64,000 nt of DNA from Limonium bicolor (Eukaryota > Streptophyta > Magnoliopsida > Caryophyllales > Plumbaginaceae): assembly GCA_023374045.1 (NCBI GenBank), contig CM041782.1, forward strand, positions 186,328,925 through 186,392,924, given 5' to 3'. The position numbers and the translations under genes are program-made. The notes beneath the pieces were generated by a model that was not told where the DNA came from, made no database searches, and saw nothing but the letters and a program-made list of their open reading frames with translations. Each line of letters starts with the position of its first letter. Positions within the stretch are counted from its first letter, which is position 1. Of the stretch, positions 22,177 to 34,285 are shown in pieces.

Positions 22177-22430
22177 GTCCGGGTGGTCCGTGACCTCGGA
22201 CCTATGGTCCGGGACCTCGGACGCGTTGTCCGAGACCACGGACACCCACGGACGGCGGCGGGATTTAAAAAAATTCAAAATTTAGGTTTTCTGATAATGT
22301 CTGGGCCCTCGGACAGTCCGAGGCCCCGGACCCTGCAAATTTTTGTTTTTTCTTTATTTCCGACTTTTCTGTATAGTTTAGGTTAACTGGGGTCCGTGGT
22401 CTCGGACATGGGGTCCGTGGCTACGGACAT
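22177..22430 (+). repeat. GTCCG/CGGAC inverted-motif cluster in complex C LTR
   Basis: Repeated GGTCCGTGACCTCGGAC-like words in both orientations, and later GGTCCGTGG...CGGACAT twice, in an otherwise AT-rich LTR. In LTRs 2-4 there is also a near-perfect palindrome CTCGGACAG/CTGTCCGAG, shortened in LTR1. Likely strong RNA structure and a CpG-rich island. Confidence 0.7.
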
Positions 22431-22860
22431 AAGCAAAATTTGACCTAATTCTACCTCTGAAACCCTAGTTTAGGTAGCTTTCAATTTCACTTTAATTTTC
22501 TGTCAAAAAATGCTTAAAAACACAAAAAACAGAAGCGCGCACTTAGGTTAAAAACGACTTTGTAGTAAGCCGTAAATAAACCAAGTAGAGGAAAAACGAC
22601 CTAGGAAGGGTAATGAAAGTAATTGAACCCTAATAAGTCGAATATCAAGCCCCCGAACCCGAACTCTCCTTTCCTAATTTGATCTAGGTTAAAATTAGGT
22701 GGCGACTCATAATAGGTTCCAGTGAGCTAGCTTAGGTTTTTAATAATTATTGTTTTATGACATGGTTATTAATCTTAGGTTATAAGTGGACCTAAAACCC
22801 GATTAGATCTAATCAGCTTTAATCAACATAGGATAGGGTTTAAAATCGAGGCTCACAGAC

Positions 22861-22878
22861 TGGCGACTCTGCTGGGGA
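22861..22878 (+). promoter_or_regulatory. Primer binding site of complex C unit 1
   Basis: TGGCGACTCTGCTGGGGA, three bases after the LTR end. It starts with TGG as primer sites do and would pair with a tRNA ending TCCCCAGCAGAGTCGCCA, probably a tRNA-Arg type, not initiator-Met. Repeated at 29456, 36032 and 42593; the unit 2 copy lacks one G. Confidence 0.7.
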
Positions 22879-23068
22879 CAAACTTCTTAATTTTAACTTG
22901 TTTTAATTTTAAGAAAAGAGGCTTAACTCGAAAATGTTTATTTATGGCTTTATTACTTTGTTCGTTTACTTTTGTGCGCACTTTAATTTTCTGCACCTTT
23001 GCATCATATGAGAGCGAGGGTCCACCTAAACCAATTCACCCCGGGACCCGTTTGAGGGTCCCCTGTCA

Positions 23069-23330
23069 GGGACTCACACCTTTTAGGTGATGTGAATAAG
23101 CGGGGGAAAAGAGGAGGGTGTCGTCTAACCACACCCCCTTAATACCTGGGCTTTAGCCCCAAGCGTTTTCCTGGCAGTGTCCTTACCTAGCCCATGTTTG
23201 GTCAGTCAAAGACCCGACCATAGACGCACACCTTCAGGTGATGTGAAAAAAGTGGGGAAGCCCAAAGAGAATAGCGTGCAAGCCCTATTCCTTTGAGGTG
23301 ACCTGGGCCCATGCCCCAAGCACCTCTCCG
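23069..23330 (+). repeat. Diverged leader duplication in complex C
   Basis: Two related blocks of about 150 bp. Each begins CACACCTT..AGGTGATGTGAA, followed by a G-rich run and later GCCCCAAGC. The shared CACCTTTTAGGTG core can form a small hairpin. Confidence 0.5.
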
Positions 23331-23384
23331 GATCGATCCATACCCGTTTGGATTTAAAACGTCTAGTGAGGACATGTTGAATTT

Positions 23385-24070
23385 GTGTGGGCCTTGTTTG
23401 CTTGTATGATCGGCCCATACTCATCCTACAGATTGATAGGAACTTCTCCTACATTAACCTAGCCCAGCCCGAATTGGCAGCTCTATTTGTTTGCGGCCCA
23501 GAGGTCCTGTTTGGTTTAATATGTGAGTCATTCGGGCTTCGGCCCAAAAAAGACTTAGGTGATTTCTCTTCTAGGCCCAATCAGAACCACTCGGCCCAAA
23601 TTCCAATTCACATCTAGGACATGGTTTTAAAAATCATTTCGGCCCATGCGCCCATTTCTAGCCCAAACACATTCTGGCCCAGGTGTCAAATTCTCAAAAC
23701 ATTCTGAGTACCGCATTCATAACTCACTTCATCTGGGCCCACAGACCAATTCATAGTTTGGCCCACGAACTTTGCTCTCAATCCAGAATTTTGGCCCATA
23801 ACATAAAACATTCGAATCCCAGATAGTTTGTGCAACCCATTCATTATAGTTTCTGGCCTCAAGGCCCAACAGGGTCATCAAACGAATCTTAGGCTTCAAG
23901 GTTTCTCCCTCGGCCTAGAGGCCCATTCATAATCCATGTGGCTTCCTTCGGCCCGTTTGCTCCACTTCCACGTTAAGGGTATTCAGGCCCACACATCCGC
24001 TCTAACCTAGGGATCACTCTAGTCCTGCACTTCACTCTCAGTTTGGAAGAGATTCAGGCCCTAGTTCTCC
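23385..24070 (+). repeat. GGCCCA-rich block in complex C interior 1
   Basis: At least 13 GGCCCA words between about 23410 and 23990, plus several AGCCCA variants, spaced irregularly. GGCCCA (TGGGCC on the other strand) is the site II element bound by plant TCP factors. The block recurs in interiors 2-4. Confidence 0.65.
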
Positions 24071-25849
24071 TACATAACCCATAGGCATTCCTAGTTCAAG
24101 TACTTCGTGGAGCCTACTAAGAGTCCAAGAAGAAGTCGATCACAGTCATCTTAGCGATATCCCGGCGGTCAAGAGCTCGAGTCTTCAGCATGCCGACTTC
24201 AGATGGTTCAGCAGGATTCGGATTCAACAGAAATTTTAGGGTTCCCATGCATTCTACTGCATAACCTGCAATAACATTCATATTTCAAATGCACCTCTCA
24301 TATTTTTCAAAGAATGATCGTTTTCAAACCACTAATAAGAAGCATCGATTTGTTGAATCATCTTCTTCCTCATGTTCACAAATGAATGACTTTTTCAAGT
24401 CTAAATGATAACACAAAAAAAAAGGTTTTGTTTCACACAAGTTTCTTTTGAATGGTTCATGAATTAATTATTTCACGACAATGGAACACAAAGACTTGTA
24501 TTTTGTTTCTCAATTTTGAGCATGCCTTACCAAACCGCACAACTCACCACATAATATCCAAACAACCCACAATGAGGTCAAGGCCCACATCTATCAAACT
24601 GTTGTCACGAACCCCAAATCAATACTGGGGGCAATCTGAGTTTAGAATCATTGTCTTCGAATCTTTGTTTAAACGTGTGAACTAGTCTCTGAGTGAAATT
24701 CGCGAGAGTGTCTTGAGCGGGAAAACCATGAGTGAACGAGCGTGTCATTTTTACACGACTCCGGCGAGACCACATTCAAAGTGAGGAAAACGGCATAACT
24801 CTGACCGAAGGAGATAATTTGTAAATTACTCTTAAACTGCGAAAAGTAACAAAGAACGGATACACAACTATTAGGGATGACGAAGCACCTAGGTACAACA
24901 CCACATAGCCAAAAGCTTGTGAACCCTGACATTAAACCCTAGGCACCCCCGCTGAGCTTTTCGTATACATACTCTTTACAACATTACAAAACTCCACAAA
25001 CAAGCCAGCCAATGATGAGCAACCGACCCGGTAACCAAAGGAAGCAAGGAGCCCGACTTCGAACAGCAACTTCACAAGTCCAAAGAAGCAACGCGTTACC
25101 AAGACAATGAAATGCCGCAAATGGTCCCAAAGCGGCACAGGATCCCATGAGCTCACATCAAAAAACAGCTCTCAAAGTTCAAAACCGGGAAACACAAGAA
25201 CCCCGAGGAAAAAGAGATTCAAAGAAAGGCTGATCGGAAAGCCTCGAAGTGATCCAAAATCAGAAGAAAGGGAGAAGGTGCGGGAACAACCCAAAAAGTT
25301 CCAAGTCCCAAGTTTACAAGCGAAGTCATCACAGTATCCAAACGACTTCAGGACAAAGAAGAAGTCGAGGAAGGTGCAAGTTGCAGCTTTGGTCACCCTT
25401 ATAGCTCCACATATCCTAAACATTCCTCATTGTCCTATTGTCATTCATCACACCCTATAGCCACGTTATAAGCTTAAGAGACTTCCGACTCAGTAGTTGT
25501 GTATCCAATCGCGTGAAAGTAACGGGTTGAATGCGTAAAATCTAACAATGTCAAATTCAGTGGTTGAGAAGTTGTGACCGTAAGTGAGAAACGAGTGCAA
25601 ACACCAAACACGCCGAGTGTAGGTTAGGAAGCACATAAAAACATAAGCCTTGACCCTGTGAGGACGAGACTCATTCGCACGTTAATAAAAGAAAATACCG
25701 GGGGCAATCGATCGTTCCGATCGATGCCATGAACTCTAGCTCAGATTGTCTTAAGGGAAAAATACTGGGGGGCAATGTTGGCTCCAACAATTGCTATGAA
25801 ACACCAATTGAAACCCAGAGCTCAAACATCACCACCACCATTCCACCGC

Positions 25850-26050
25850 AGGCACATATAAGCCCTTACCTCCACGTCAAACACCTCAGGCCCACATAAG
25901 CCCTTACCTCCACACCACCACTACACAGGCCCACAAAAGCCCTTACTTGCACATCAAACACCACAGGCCCACATAAGCCCTTACTTTCACACCATACACC
26001 ACACAAGCCTAAACCACTACATAGGCCCACATAAGTCCTTACCTTTACAC
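25850..26050 (+). repeat. Tandem repeat with GGCCCACATAAGCCCTTAC core, unit 1
   Basis: Five to six imperfect copies of a unit of about 38-40 bp. Related arrays lie near 32455-32660, 39033-39235 and 45598-45800 in the other units. Confidence 0.8.
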
Positions 26051-26164
26051 CATACCCCACCGATGGCATGTTCATCTCCTAGGAGATAAATTACAAGTCG
26101 AAATCTGTGGTCAGGAAATGATAATTTCACTTTCCTTTTCAGTAAACAAAATTTTCTTCAAACA

Positions 26165-26420
26165 CTGCCACGTTTGGCACCTCTTTCAGCAAATTTCTTG
26201 TCTTGAACAACTTTCCTCCAAACACTTCGGTTTCATAAACTCATCATGGCCACATTTGGCACACTTTCTAGCAATGTCTTGCTTTGGACAATTTTTGATC
26301 CTTAAACGTTGCCATGTTTGGCACATTTTCCAACGATTTCTTGTTTTGGACAAGTCTCCTACAAACACTTTGATTGTATTTTGACATGCACATCACCATT
26401 GCCACGTTTGGCACTTTCAT
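26165..26420 (+). repeat. Dispersed GCCACGTTTGGCAC repeats, unit 1
   Basis: Four related segments each carrying TGCCACGTTTGGCA or a variant (semi-palindromic TGCCA...TGGCA), followed by a CTTGTTTTGGACAA-like tail. A further copy of the core lies at about 26860. Confidence 0.65.
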
Positions 26421-26496
26421 AATCAACTTTCATCTTGATCATCTGCATAGAGTTTACCTTGCATCCGTCCGTACGAGGCTCCTCAACATGGGCCAG

Positions 26497-26803
26497 AGAT
26501 ACAGATTCTCACCCGAAGATACAGATTCTTCAGAGATACAGATTCTCGCCCCGAAGATACAGATTCTTCAGAGATACAGATTCTCGTCCGGAAGATACAG
26601 ATTCTTCAGAGATACAGATTCTCAGCCGAAGATACAGATTCTTCAGAGATACAGATTCTCAGCCGAAGATACAGATTCTTCAGAGATACAGATTCTCATC
26701 CATAGATACAGACTCTTCAGAGATACAGATTCTCACCCATAGATTCAGATACAGATTCTCACCACGAAGATGCAGATTCTTTACAGATACAAATTCTCGC
26801 CTG
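26497..26803 (+). repeat. 37-38-bp AGATACAGATTCT minisatellite, unit 1
   Basis: About eight copies of AGATACAGATTCTCnnCC followed by GAAGATACAGATTCTTCAG. Because each unit holds the AGATACAGATTC core twice, the array is a dimer of a shorter ancestral repeat. Confidence 0.88.
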
Positions 26804-26934
26804 AGTAGAAGAGCTCACCCTCAAGCTCGTCATAAGTCTTACCCACTTCCTTAGCACCTGCCACGTTTGGCACTCTCAGTCCTTAACCTTTTACACATAG
26901 GTTCCGGTCCCTAGGCGCACCTAGGTCATACAAT

Positions 26935-27010
26935 TTAGCATCCATCAGCCATCAGCATCATCATCATCAACATCATCAACATCATCAACATCAGCATCAT
27001 CATCATATCA
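26935..27010 (+). repeat. CAT/CATCAA microsatellite, unit 1
   Basis: ATCAGCATCATCATCATCAA followed by further CATCAACAT steps. Length and exact phase differ between the four C units (near 33541-33610, 40120-40190 and 46685-46765). Confidence 0.85.
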
Positions 27011-27043
27011 TCTTCTTCTGCATGACATCTACATTTGCATTAC

Positions 27044-27575
27044 AGGTTCCCGACACCTTATAATGCTCGGCGTATTCCATTCAATCCCAGGTTCCCGACA
27101 CCTTATAATGCTCGGCGTATTCCATTCAATCCCAGGTTCCCGACACCTTATAATGCTCGGCGTATTCCATTCAATCCCAGGTTCCCGACACCTTATAATG
27201 CTCGGCGTATTCCATTCAATCCCAGGTTCCCGACACCTTATAATGCTCGGCGTATTCCATTCAATCCCAGGTTCCCGACACCTTATAATGCTCGGCGTAT
27301 TCCATTCAATCCCAGGTTCCCGACACCTTATAATGCTCGGCGTATTCCATTCAATCCCAGGTTCCTGATACCTTATAATGCTCGGCGTATTCCATTCAAT
27401 CTCAGGTTCCCGACACCTTAGAATGCTCGGCGTACTTCATTCCTTTAAAGGTAGTCAACGCCTTAGAATAGCTTGACGTCACATCATCCTCATAGGTAGT
27501 CAACGCCTTAGAATCTTGACATCCCTTCCACTTTACTCATAGGTAGTCAGCGCCTTAGAATAGCTCGACACAACT
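27044..27575 (+). repeat. 45-bp minisatellite with diverged tail, unit 1
   Basis: Nine copies of a 45-bp unit containing CGACACCTTATAATGCTCGG and CGTATTCCATTCAATCCC (27044-27448); the first seven are nearly identical. Three older relatives containing GTAGTCAACGCCTTAGAATA follow. The period is a multiple of three with no stop in two forward frames, giving repetitive open frames of 15-residue units. This is a consequence of the array, not good evidence for a protein. Confidence 0.92.
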
Positions 27576-27679
27576 TGCTTGATTTCAAATGGCATACGAG
27601 GTCTTTTAGGATCCAAAATTTTGGGGTATCACTCAAGCATCAACTAGTCTTTTCATCTTCACTACAAAGCCTAGTTGAC

Positions 27680-27690
27680 GGGGGGCAATC
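27680..27690 (+). promoter_or_regulatory. Polypurine tract of complex C, end of interior 1
   Basis: GGGGGGCAATC directly before the next LTR start TGTTATACCC. The same tract precedes LTRs 3 and 4. Similar GGGGGCAATC sites occur inside the interior at 24627, 25700 and 25767. Confidence 0.75.
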
Positions 27691-29452
27691 TGTTATACCC
27701 AAAATTTCAACCCCCCGGAAGAAAGTCTCTACTAATAGGCTAGTAGCAAGGGTTCCCAGTTCGATCGGCACATTTCAGAGTACTAGGGACAGCTTAGTCA
27801 TCTCCAGGGACATTTTCGTAATTTTTCAGGCTCCTAAGCCCCCTATAGGCTTTCTCTCTCCTCCAAATAAGGGTCAAATCAATTCAAAATGCTTTGAAAT
27901 TTTAACCCATGGTAAAGGATGACATTTGAAGCATAATGGCGTTGGAATTTTGATTTTTTCGAATTTCCAATAATTTTCTAGCAATTTCTGATTGAATCTG
28001 ACGGAAAATTGAATTTAAAAATATCCCAATATCCAAAAAATTCGATTCCACTTTAGAAAAATCAGAAATATCATCCTTTACCCATGTGTAAAATTTTATA
28101 ATCAAATTCCTTTTGGTAACCCTTGAGCTAAAACGTCGGTAAATCTCGGTTTTTACCGGATTTTTCTATCTTTAAGGAAGCCTATATAAGGAACCTTATC
28201 CCGTGATCAAATCAGAACCTCAAGAACTCTAAGCAACCAGAAAACCTAGCCGTCTCATTCTCCTCACGTTTTTATACATCCAAGCACCAAAATCACATCA
28301 AAAATCTCTCGAAATCACCACCTAAACACACTTTTCAACTCCTAACACATCAACCATCATCAAACATCAACCAAACCACCTCCAAAACGTGAAGAACATC
28401 ATCAACAATCAACAACCAGAAGCCCGGGTCGAACTCAATCCGGAACCGGCATCATCGGAGCCTCCGAAGAATCCCAACGTGAAGAATCATCTTGAATTCG
28501 AAGGTAAAACAGGTTACAATCCAACTTTTCTGATTCCCCACGACCTTATTAACTCTCTGTTAAATTTTGGGTTCAAACTAACCTTCGTAAGCTTCTGTAT
28601 TGCTGTTTATTCAAGCTTCTGTCCAATAACTTGTTTACTAAGTTTCGTGCTTAATTCGTATTCGAATCGAAAACTTTCAATCACTAACGACTTGTAAACC
28701 TTTCAGGCTACACACCCATAAAATTTGAGCTCAAAACACCTCGGGAACCTTCTGAAAACCCCTGTCCGTGGGTGGTCCGTGACCTCGGACCTATGGTCCG
28801 GGACCTCGGACGCGTTGTCCGAGACCACGGACACCCACGGACGGCGGCGGGATTTAAAAAAATTCAAAATTTAGGTTTTCTGATAATGTCCGGGCCCTCG
28901 GACAGCCTGTCCGAGGCCCCGGACCCTGCAAATTTTTGTTTTTTCTTTATTTCCGACTTTTCTGTATAGTTTAGGTTAACTGGGGTCCGTGGTCTCGGAC
29001 ATGGGGTCCGTGGCTACGGACATAAGCAAAATTTGACCTAATTCTGCCTCCGAAACCCTAGTTTAGGTAGCTTTCAATTTCACTTTAATTTTCTGTCAAA
29101 AAATGCTAAAAACACAAAAAAACAGAAGCGCGCACTTAGGTTAAAAACGACTTTGTAGTAAGCCGTAAATAAACCAAGTAGAGGAAAAACGACCTAGGAA
29201 GGGTAATGAAAGTAATTGAACCCTAAATAAGTCGAATATCAAGCCCCCGAACCCGAACTCTCCTTTCCTAATTTGATCTAGGTTAAAATTAGGTGGCGAC
29301 TCATAATAGGTTCCAGTGAGCTAGCTTAGGTTTTTAATAATTATTGTTTTATGACATGGTTATTAATCTTAGGTTATAAGTGGACCTAAAACCTGATTAG
29401 ATCCTAATCAGCTTTAATCAACATAGGATAGGGTTTAAAATCGAGGCTCACA
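27691..29452 (+). mobile_element. Complex C LTR2
   Basis: 1,762 bp, same ends as LTR1, shared between interiors 1 and 2. Contains the TATA box, the candidate intron and the CGGAC cluster. Confidence 0.93.
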
Positions 29453-32400
29453 GACTGGCGACTCTGCTGGGACAAACTTCTTAATTTTAACTTGTTTTAA
29501 TTTTAAGAAAGAGGGCTTAACTCGAAAATGTTTATTTATGGCTTTATTACTTTGTTCGTTTACTTTTGTGCGCACTTTAATTTTCTGCACCTTTGCATCA
29601 TATGAGAGCGAGGGTCCACCTAAACCAATTTCACCCCGGGACCCGTTTGAGGGTCCCCTGTCAGGGACTCACACCTTTTAGGTGATGTGAATAAGCGGGG
29701 AAAAGAGGAGGGTGTCGTCTAACCACACCCCTTAATACCTGGGCTTTAGCCCCAAGCGTTTTCCTGGCAGTGTCCTTACCTAGCCCATTGTTTGGTCAGT
29801 CAAAGACCCGACCGTAGACGCACACCTTCAGGTGATGTGAAAAAAGTGGGGAAGCCCAAAGAGAATAGCGTGCAAGCCCTATTCCTTTGAGGTGACCTGG
29901 GCCCATGCCCCAAGCACCTCTCCGGATCGATCCATACCCGTTTGGATTTAAACGTCTAGTGAGGACATGTTGAATTTGTGTGGGCCTTGTTTGCTTGTAT
30001 GATCGGCCCATTACTTATCCTACAGATTGATAGGAACTTCTCCTACATTAACCTAGCCCAGCCCGAATTGGCAGCTCTATTTGTTTGCGGCCCAGAGGTC
30101 CTGTTTGGTTTAATATGTGAGTCATTCGGGCTTCGGCCCAAAAGCTTAGACTTAGGTGATTTCTCTTCTAGGCCCAATCAGAACCACTCGGCCCAAATTC
30201 CAATTCACATCTAGGACATGGTTTAAAAATCATTTCGGCCCATGCGCCCTATTTCTAGCCCAAACACATTCTGGCCCAGGTGTCAAATTCTCAAAACATT
30301 CTGAGTACCGCATTCATAACTCACTTCATCTGGGCCCACAGACCAATTCATAGTTTTGGCCCACGAACTTTGCTCTCAATCCAGAATTTTGGCCCATAAC
30401 ATAAAACATTCGAATCCCAGATAGTTTGTGCAACCCATTCATTCTAGTTTCTGGCCTCAAGGCCCAACAGGGTCATCAAACGAATCTTAGGCTTCAAGGT
30501 TTCTCCCTCGGCCTAGAGGCCCATTCATAATCCATGTGGCTTCCTTCGGCCCGTTTGCTCCACTTCCACGTTAAGGGTATTCAGGCCCACACATCCGCTC
30601 TAACCTAGGGATCACTCTAGTCCATGCACTTCACTCTCAGTTTGGAAGAGATTCAGGCCCTAGTTCCTCCTACATAACCCATAGGCATTCCTAGTTCAAG
30701 TACTTCGTGGAGCCTACTAAGAGTCCAAGAAGAAGTCGATCACAGTCATCTTAGCGATATCCCGGCGGTCAAGAGCTCGAGTCTTCAGCATGCCGACTTC
30801 AGATGGTTCAGCAGGATTCGGATTCAACAGAAATTTTAGGGTTCCCATGCATTCTACTGCATAACCTGCAATAACATTCATATTTCAAATGCACCTCCAT
30901 ATTTTTCAAAGAATGATCGTTTTCAAACCACTAATAAGAAGCATCGATTTTGTTGAATCATCTTCTTCCTCATGTTCACAAATGAATGACTTTTTCAAGT
31001 CTAAATGATAACACAAAAAAAAAGGTTTTGTTTCACACAAGTTTCTTTTGAATGGTTCATGAATTAATTATTTCACGACAATGGAACACAAAGACTTGTA
31101 TTTTGTTTCTCAATTTTGAGCATGCCTTACCAAACCGCACAACTCACCACATAATATCCAAACAACCCACAATGAGGTTCAAGGCCCACATCTATCAAAC
31201 TGTTGTCACGAACCCCAAATCAATACTGGGGGCAATCTGAGTTTAGAATCATTGTCTTCGAATCTTTTGTTTAAACGTGTGAACTAGTCTCTGAGTGAAA
31301 TTCGCGAGAGTGTCTTGAGCGGGAAAACCATGAGTGAACGAGCGTGTCATTTTTACACGACTCCGGCGAGACCACATTCAAAGGTGAGGAAAACGGCATA
31401 ACTCTGACCGAAGAGATAATTTGTAAATTTACTCTTAAACCTGCGAAAAGTAACAAAGAACGGATACACAACTATTAGGGATGACGAAGCACCTAGGTAC
31501 AACACCACATAGCCAAAAGCTTGTGAACCCTGACATTAAACCCTAGGCACCCCCGCTGAGCTTTTCGTATACATCCTCTTTTACAACATTACAAACTCCA
31601 CAAACAAGCCAGCCAATGATGAGCAACCGACCCGGTGACCAAAGGAAGCAAGGAGCCCGACTTCCGAACAGCAACTTCACAAGTCCAAAGAAGCAACGCC
31701 GTTACCAAGACAATGAAATGATCCGCAAATGGTCCCAAAGCGGCACATGATCCCATGAGCTCACATCAAAAAACAGCTCTCAAAGTTCAAAACCGGGAAA
31801 CACAAGAACCCCGAGGAAAAAGAGATTCAAAGAAAGGCTGATCTGGAAAGCCTCGAAGTGATCCAAAATCAGAAGAAAGGGAGAGAGGTGCAGGGAACAA
31901 CCCAAAAGTTCCAAGTCCCAAGTTTACAAGCGAAGTCATCACGAAGTAGCCAACGACTTCAGGACAAAGAAGGCAAGTCCGAGAGAAGGTGCAAGTTGCA
32001 GCTTTGGTCACCCTTATAGCTCCACATATCCTAAACATTCCTCCATTGTCCTATTGTCATTCAAACCCTATAGCCACGTTATAAGCTTAAGAGACTTCCG
32101 ACTCAGTAGTTGTGTATCCAATCGCGTGAAAGTAACGGGTTGAATGCGTAAATCTAACAAATGTCAAATTCAGTGGTTGAGAAGTTGTGACCGTAAGTGA
32201 GAAAGAGTGCAAACACCAAACACGCCGAGTGTAGGTTAGGAAGCACCACATAAAAACATAAGCCTTGACCCTGTGAGGACGAGACTCATTCGCACGTTTA
32301 ATAAAAGAAAATACCGGGGGCAATCGATCGTTCCGATCGATTGCCATGAACTCTAGCTCAGATTGTCTTAAGGGAAAATACGGGGGCCAACAATTGCTAT

Positions 32401-33100
32401 GACAACACCAATTGAAACCCAGAGCTCAAACATCACCACCACCATTCCACCGCAGGCACATATAAGCCCTTACCTCCACGTCAAACACCTCAGGCCCACA
32501 TAAGCCCTTACCTCCACACCACCACTACACAGGCCCACAAAAGCCCTTACTTGCACATCAAACACCACAGGCCCACATAAGCCCTTACTTTCACACCATA
32601 CACCACACAAGCCTAAACCACTACATAGGCCCACATAAGTCCTTACCTTTACACCATACCCCACCGATGGCATGTTCATCTCCTAGGAGATAAATTACAA
32701 GTCTGAAATCTGTGGTCAGGAAATGATAATTTCACTTTCCTTTTCAGTAAACAGAATTTTCTTCAAACACTGCCACGTTTGGCACCTCTTTCAGCAAATT
32801 TCTTGTCTTGAACAACTTTCCTCCAAACACTTCGGTTTCATAAACCTCATCATGGCCACTTTGGCACACTTTCTAGCAATGTCTTGCTTTGGACAATTTT
32901 TGATCCTTAAACGTTGCCATGTTTGGCACATTTTCCAACGATTTCTTGTTTTGGACAGTCTCCTACAAACACTTTGATTGTATTTTGACATGCACATCAC
33001 CATTGCCACGTTTGGCACTTTCATAATCAACTTTCATCTTGATCATCTGCATAGAGTTTACCTTGCATCCGTCCGTACGAGGCTCCTCAACATGGGCCAG

Positions 33101-33406
33101 AGATACAGATTCTCACCCGAAGATACAGATTCTTCAGAGATACAGATTCTCGCCCCGAAGATACAGATTCTTCAGAGATACAGATTCTCGTCCGGAAGAT
33201 ACAGATTCTTCAGAGATACAGATTCTCAGCCGAAGATACAGATTCTTCAGAGATACAGATTCTCAGCCGAAGATACAGATTCTTCAGAGATACAGATTCT
33301 CATCCATAGATACAACTCTTCAGAGATACAGATTCTCACCCATAGATTCAGATACAGATTCTCACCACGAAGATGCAGATTCTTTACAGATACAAATTCT
33401 CGCCTG
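33101..33406 (+). repeat. 37-38-bp minisatellite, unit 2
   Basis: Same array as 26497-26803, with one short deletion near 33310. Confidence 0.88.
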
Positions 33407-33639
33407 AGTAGAAGAGCTCACCCTCAAGCTCGTCATAAGTCTTACCCACTTCCTTAGCACCTGCCACGTTTGGCACTCTCAGTCCTTAACCTTTTACACA
33501 TAGGTTCCGGTCCCTAGGCGCACCTAGGTCATACAATTTAGCATCACCATCAGCATCATCATCATCAATCATCATCAAATCATCAACATCAGCATCATCA
33601 TCATATCATTCTTCTGCATGACATCTACATTTGCATTAC

Positions 33640-34165
33640 AGGTTCCCGACACCTTATAATGCTCGGCGTATTCCATTCAATCCCAGGTTCCCGACACCTT
33701 ATAATGCTCGGCGTATTCCATTCAATCCCAGGTTCCCGACACCTTATAATGCTCGGCGTATTCCATTCAATCCCAGGTTCCCGACACCTTATAATGCTCG
33801 GCGTATTCCATTCAATCCCAGGTTCCCGACACCTTATAATGCTCGGCGTATTCCATTCAATCCCAGGTTCCCGACACCTTATAATGCTCGGCGTATTCCA
33901 TTCAATCCCAGGTTCCCGACACCTTATAATGCTCGGCGTATTCCATTCAATCCCAGGTTCCTGATACCTTATAATGCTCGGCGTATTCCATTCAATCTCA
34001 GGTTCCCGACACCTTAGAATGCTCGGCGTACTTCATTCCTTTAAAGGTAGTCAACGCCTTAGAATAGCTTGACGTCACATCATCCTCAAGGTAGTCAACG
34101 CCTTAGAATCGCTTGACATCCCTTCCACTTTACTCATAGGTAGTCAGCGCCTTAGAATAGCTCGA
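33640..34165 (+). repeat. 45-bp minisatellite with diverged tail, unit 2
   Basis: Nine regular copies plus three diverged relatives, the same organisation as unit 1. Confidence 0.92.
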
Positions 34166-34285
34166 CACAACTGCTTGATTTCAAATGGCATACGAGGTCT
34201 TTTAGGATCCAAAATTTGGGGTATCACTCAAGCATCAACTAGTCTTTTCATCTTCACTACAAAGCCTAGTTGACGGGGGGCAATC

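Larger units (their letters stand above)
21104..22857 (+). mobile_element. Complex C LTR1
   Basis: TGTTATACCC...GGCTCACA, 1,754 bp. Contains a TATA box (21595-21602), a 203-bp candidate leader intron (21916-22118) and a cluster of GTCCG/CGGAC inverted motifs (22177-22430). A 102-codon open frame at 21801-22109 begins with GTG, not ATG, and runs into the candidate intron. Confidence 0.93.
22858..27690 (+). mobile_element. Complex C interior 1 (noncoding)
   Basis: 4,833 bp. In order: leader with a hairpin GGGACCC/GGGTCCC (23043-23062) and a diverged duplication (about 23069-23330); a GGCCCA-rich block; AT-rich unique sequence; internal G-tract sites (24627, 25700, 25767); then four different tandem repeat arrays up to the terminal purine tract at 27680. 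Open frames longer than 100 codons arise only from repeats or the LTR. No retroviral domain recognised. Confidence 0.8.
29453..34285 (+). mobile_element. Complex C interior 2 (noncoding)
   Basis: Same order of blocks as interior 1, with primer site at 29456. At about 32386 one arm of the second internal hairpin (CAATTGTTGG side) is missing. No coding domain seen. Confidence 0.85.

Noticed and set aside
27035..27421. 128-codon open frame of 15-residue repeats as a novel protein
   Set aside because: It begins with TTG, is forced open by a 45-bp repeat, and is lost in unit 3.
26497..27448. CRISPR-like array
   Set aside because: Repeats are contiguous with no unique spacers, and the context is a plant retrotransposon.
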